Positions 4,977 to 7,210 of a stretch of 7,210 nucleotides of DNA are shown here, piece after piece. Made by a program: the position numbers and the translations under genes. This DNA comes from JBBSUX01 sp038234045 (GTDB lineage: Bacteria; Pseudomonadota; Gammaproteobacteria; Burkholderiales; Burkholderiaceae_C): the NCBI GenBank assembly GCA_038234045.1, contig JBBSUX010000182.1, forward strand, positions 1-7,210, read 5' to 3'. Position 1 is the first letter of the stretch. Every line of letters begins with the position of its first letter. The notes below the pieces were generated by a model. It did not search any database. It saw nothing but the letters and a program-made list of their open reading frames with translations, and was not told the DNA's origin.

Positions 4977-6410
4977 ATGCAGACCCATTACATCGCCAAT
5001 TCGTCGCTCCCCTCCTCGTCGGGCCGTACGCTGCCCGTAATCGACCCGTCAGACGGCCAAGTGTTCGATGAGATCGCCCGCGGCAATGCCGAGGATCTCG
5101 ACAACGCGGTACAGGCAGCGCGCCAGTGCCAGGATGCGGTCTGGGCACGCACCAGCGCGGTCGACCGCGGTCGCCTGCTGATGAAGCTTTCTGCGCTGGT
5201 GCTCCAGCACGGAGACGAGCTCACTGCGCTCGAGCAGCGCGATTGCGGCAAGCCGACGCGACAAGCCCGCGCCGACGCCGTCGCGCTCGCCCGGTCTTTC
5301 GAGTTTTACGCCGGCGCTTGCGACAAGCTGCATGGCGAGACCCTGCCCTACCAAAACGGCTACAGCGTCATGACCTGGCGCGAGCCGCATGGCGTGACGG
5401 GCCACATCATTCCCTGGAACTATCCGATGCAGATCTTCGGCCGCAGCGTGGGCGGAGCGCTGGCGGCGGGCAATTCATGCGTGGTAAAGCCCTCGGAAGA
5501 CGCTTGTCTGTCGATTCTGCGGGTCGCAGAACTGGCGGCCGACGCTGGGTTTCCGGCGGGCGCGCTCAATATCGTGACCGGTTACGGGCACGAAGTGGGC
5601 GACGCGCTGGCGCGGCACCCGGGGATCGACCACATCAGTTTCACCGGCAGCCCCAAGGTGGGCACCTTGATCCAGCAGGCCGCCGCCGAGCGCCATTGCC
5701 CCGTTACTTTAGAACTGGGCGGGAAAAGCCCACAGATCGTTTTCGAGGATGCCGATCTGGACGCCGCCGTACCGGTGATCGTCAATGCCATCGCGCAGAA
5801 CAGCGGGCAGACCTGCTCGGCCGGCTCGCGTCTGCTGGTGGCGCAATCCATTTATGAGCCGCTGCTCGAACGCCTGGCCGGCGCGTTTGCGGCGCTGCGC
5901 GTTGGTCCGGCTTCGTCAGACCTTGATCTCGGTCCACTGATCCGGCAGAGCCAGCAGCAAAGGGTGTGGGATTTTTTGAGTGACGCGCAGGACGCGGGGA
6001 TTGAACTGGTGGCCGAAGGAGTAGTCGTGGACGAAGCGCCGGAATCGGGGTTCTACCAAGCGCCGGCGCTGCTACGGGATGTGCCACCGCAGCATCGCCT
6101 GGCTCAAGAGGAAGTGTTCGGCCCGGTGCTCGCCGCCATGTCGTTTCGCGACGAGGACCAGGCAGTGGACATCGCCAATGCCACCCCTTTTGGACTCGTA
6201 GCGGGGATCTGGACACGCGATGGCGGCCGGCAGTTCCGCATGGCGCAGCGCGTGCGCAGTGGCCAGGTCTTCATCAACAACTACGGCGCTGGCGGCGGGG
6301 TCGAGCTCCCCTTCGGCGGCGTGAAATCGTCGGGATACGGGCGGGAGAAAGGTTTCGAGGCGCTGTATGGCTTCACCACTCTGAAGACTGTAGCGTTCCG
6401 CCACGGCTAA
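4977..6410 (+). CDS. NAD(P)-dependent aldehyde dehydrogenase, substrate unknown
   Basis: A 477-residue cytoplasmic ALDH-superfamily enzyme, full length, oxidising an aldehyde to its acid. Numbering from ATG 4977: HGVTGHIIPWNYPMQIFG (138-155) with the oxyanion Asn148; VVKPSE (169-174) with the cofactor-binding Lys171; FTGSPKVG (222-229) Rossmann loop; LELGGKSP (245-252) with the general base Glu246; NSGQTCSAGSR (275-285) with the nucleophile Cys280; EEVFGPV (380-386); and ELPFGGVKSSGYGREKG near the C-terminus. It resembles the betaine/gamma-aminobutyraldehyde dehydrogenase branch, but no neighbour indicates a substrate. The family-like N-terminus begins QTHYIANSSL, so 4977 is chosen. An upstream in-frame ATG at 4920 would add 19 residues of non-family sequence, yet has a usable AGGGA 8 bases ahead, so the start is not certain. 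It is divergent from ppa and upstream of moaA. Confidence 0.94.
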   Translation: MQTHYIANSSLPSSSGRTLPVIDPSDGQVFDEIARGNAEDLDNAVQAARQCQDAVWARTSAVDRGRLLMKLSALVLQHGDELTALEQRDCGKPTRQARADAVALARSFEFYAGACDKLHGETLPYQNGYSVMTWREPHGVTGHIIPWNYPMQIFGRSVGGALAAGNSCVVKPSEDACLSILRVAELAADAGFPAGALNIVTGYGHEVGDALARHPGIDHISFTGSPKVGTLIQQAAAERHCPVTLELGGKSPQIVFEDADLDAAVPVIVNAIAQNSGQTCSAGSRLLVAQSIYEPLLERLAGAFAALRVGPASSDLDLGPLIRQSQQQRVWDFLSDAQDAGIELVAEGVVVDEAPESGFYQAPALLRDVPPQHRLAQEEVFGPVLAAMSFRDEDQAVDIANATPFGLVAGIWTRDGGRQFRMAQRVRSGQVFINNYGAGGGVELPFGGVKSSGYGREKGFEALYGFTTLKTVAFRHG

Positions 6411-6495
6411 GGGTGGATATGCCGAAGCATTCGGACCGAGCGCCCAAGTTGCCCACGTGGCACAAGGGCACTCTGAGGTGGGGCAAAATCATCGG
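6411..6495. other. Spacer between aldehyde dehydrogenase and moaA, with inverted repeats
   Basis: A perfect small hairpin, CCGAA 6422-6426 and TTCGG 6430-6434 with a GCA loop, follows the aldehyde dehydrogenase stop but lacks a T-run. Farther on, TTGCCCAC (6449-6456) is matched by GTGGGGCAA (6478-6486) with one bulged G. Inside the first arm, TGCCCACGTGGCA (6450-6462) is a palindrome around CACGTG but for one extra C. These could be a weak terminator and an operator for moaA; no regulator is identified. Confidence 0.4.
6484..6489 (+). promoter_or_regulatory. Possible -10 box just before moaA
   Basis: CAAAAT ends 6 bases before the moaA ATG at 6496, the same spacing as the CACAAT box before the aldehyde dehydrogenase. 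No convincing -35 was found 16-18 bases upstream. No Shine-Dalgarno sequence lies between box and ATG, which fits a leaderless transcript but could equally be chance. Confidence 0.28.
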
Positions 6496-7210
6496 ATGGC
6501 TTCCCGCGTAATCCCTCTGACAGACGAGCGCAATTCAGCGCTCAGGTTGCCGATATTTGCGGGGCCCGTTGGGGTTCAAGTGCCAGGACAAACGTCTGAT
6601 CTCTTGGGGCGCCCATTGCGCGATCTCCGCATCAGCGTCACGGATCGGTGCAACTTCCGCTGCAGCTATTGCATGCCGAAGGACGTGTTCGACAAGGATC
6701 ACGTCTACCTGCCGCACAGCGCGCTGCTTAGTTTTGAAGAAATTACCCGACTGGCGCGCAGTTTTCTCGCATTGGGCGTACAAAAGATACGGCTGACGGG
6801 TGGCGAACCTCTTCTGCGCAAGAACATCGAGTCACTCATCGAACGGCTTGCCGCGCTCAGGACGCTGGATGGCAAAGCGCCCGAGCTGGCGCTCACCACC
6901 AACGGCTCGCTCTTGGCGCGCAAGGCCTCGGCTCTTGCGGCGGCAGGTCTCGATCGTGTCACCGTCAGCCTCGATGGGCTCGACGACACGGTTTTCCGGC
7001 GCATGAACGATGTGGACTTTCCGGTGGCAGAAGTGCTTGCCGGTATCGATGCAGCCCTCGCGGCAGGCCTGGGCCCGGTGAAGGTCAATATGGTCGTCAA
7101 ACGCGGGACCAACGATCAGGAAATTATTCCGATGGCACGGCATTTCCGGGGAACCGGCGTTGCGCTGCGATTCATCGAATTCATGGATGTCGGTGCAACG
7201 AACGGCTGGC
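6496..7210 (+). CDS. moaA: GTP 3',8-cyclase MoaA, 3' end beyond the window
   Basis: A radical-SAM enzyme that converts GTP to 3',8-cyclo-7,8-dihydro-GTP, the first step of molybdopterin synthesis, working with MoaC. 238 codons are present and the frame is open to the last base. Residues 1-42 are a variable lead (MASRVIPLTDERNSA and on) of the length I associate with betaproteobacterial MoaA. LGRPLRDLRISVTDRCNFRCSYCMP follows, with the CX3CX2C cluster ligands Cys52, Cys56 and Cys59. LTGGEPLLR, with GGEP at 102-105, binds SAM. LTTNGSLL, VTVSLDG and FRRMN are the next conserved blocks, and RFIEFMDVGATNGW ends the visible part. The second [4Fe-4S] site and the C-terminal Gly-Gly needed for full activity lie beyond the edge. 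The ATG at 6496 has no Shine-Dalgarno sequence. Other moa/moe genes would be expected to the right. Confidence 0.96.
   Translation, partial: MASRVIPLTDERNSALRLPIFAGPVGVQVPGQTSDLLGRPLRDLRISVTDRCNFRCSYCMPKDVFDKDHVYLPHSALLSFEEITRLARSFLALGVQKIRLTGGEPLLRKNIESLIERLAALRTLDGKAPELALTTNGSLLARKASALAAAGLDRVTVSLDGLDDTVFRRMNDVDFPVAEVLAGIDAALAAGLGPVKVNMVVKRGTNDQEIIPMARHFRGTGVALRFIEFMDVGATNGW

Noticed and set aside
4357..5148. Long minus-strand open frame of 263 codons
   Set aside because: It runs antisense or out of frame across ppa and the aldehyde dehydrogenase start, is Arg/Pro-rich with no domain, and is the shadow expected of GC-rich coding DNA.
5126..5857. Plus-strand open frame of 243 codons inside the aldehyde dehydrogenase
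   Set aside because: It is a +1 shadow of a gene with all catalytic motifs intact; its Arg-rich translation shows no family features.
1..7210. Search for mobile elements, CRISPR arrays, toxin-antitoxin or defence genes
   Set aside because: No long terminal repeats, transposase or integrase motifs, spaced direct repeats or recognisable defence domains were seen; gene content is housekeeping.

Overview
The window looks like an ordinary, GC-rich chromosomal segment of a betaproteobacterium, most likely order Burkholderiales. The evidence is protein-level resemblance. A DUF3106 gene precedes an RDD membrane protein, a pairing familiar from Burkholderiales. MoaA has a long N-terminal extension before its Fe-S motif, the PF04339 (FemAB-like/DUF482) protein is of the proteobacterial type, and the P-II protein has the 112-residue GlnB/GlnK form. 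No transposase, integrase, phage gene, CRISPR array or RNA gene was seen. Nine protein genes were found, two of them cut by the window edges.

Layout. Bases 1-2392 hold a rightward series: the 3' end of a DUF3106 gene (1-516), a 223-base gene-free stretch, an RDD membrane protein (740-1291), diacylglycerol kinase dgkA (1349-1750) and a LOG-family phosphoribohydrolase (1793-2392). The last three lie 57 and 42 bases apart and could share a transcript. A leftward P-II gene (2446-2784) converges on this series. Across a roughly 220-base divergent region carrying a long inverted repeat, a rightward PF04339 acyltransferase-like gene follows (3005-4270). It converges, 28 bases away, on the leftward inorganic pyrophosphatase gene ppa (4299-4835). 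Divergent from ppa is an aldehyde dehydrogenase (4977-6410). After 85 bases comes moaA (6496 to the edge), which starts molybdopterin synthesis.

Together the genes are housekeeping and general metabolism: phospholipid-intermediate recycling (DgkA), nucleotide or cytokinin-type hydrolysis (LOG), nitrogen-status signalling (P-II), pyrophosphate removal (Ppa), aldehyde oxidation (ALDH) and Mo-cofactor synthesis (MoaA). They do not form one pathway, and I see no undescribed multi-gene system. What merits a second look is small-scale structure: two adjacent perfect 7-base tandem duplications inside the PF04339 gene, a long inverted repeat in front of the P-II gene, mutually exclusive hairpins in front of the aldehyde dehydrogenase, -10-like boxes placed so that the aldehyde dehydrogenase and moaA mRNAs could be leaderless, and a canonical G-quadruplex motif inside the LOG gene.
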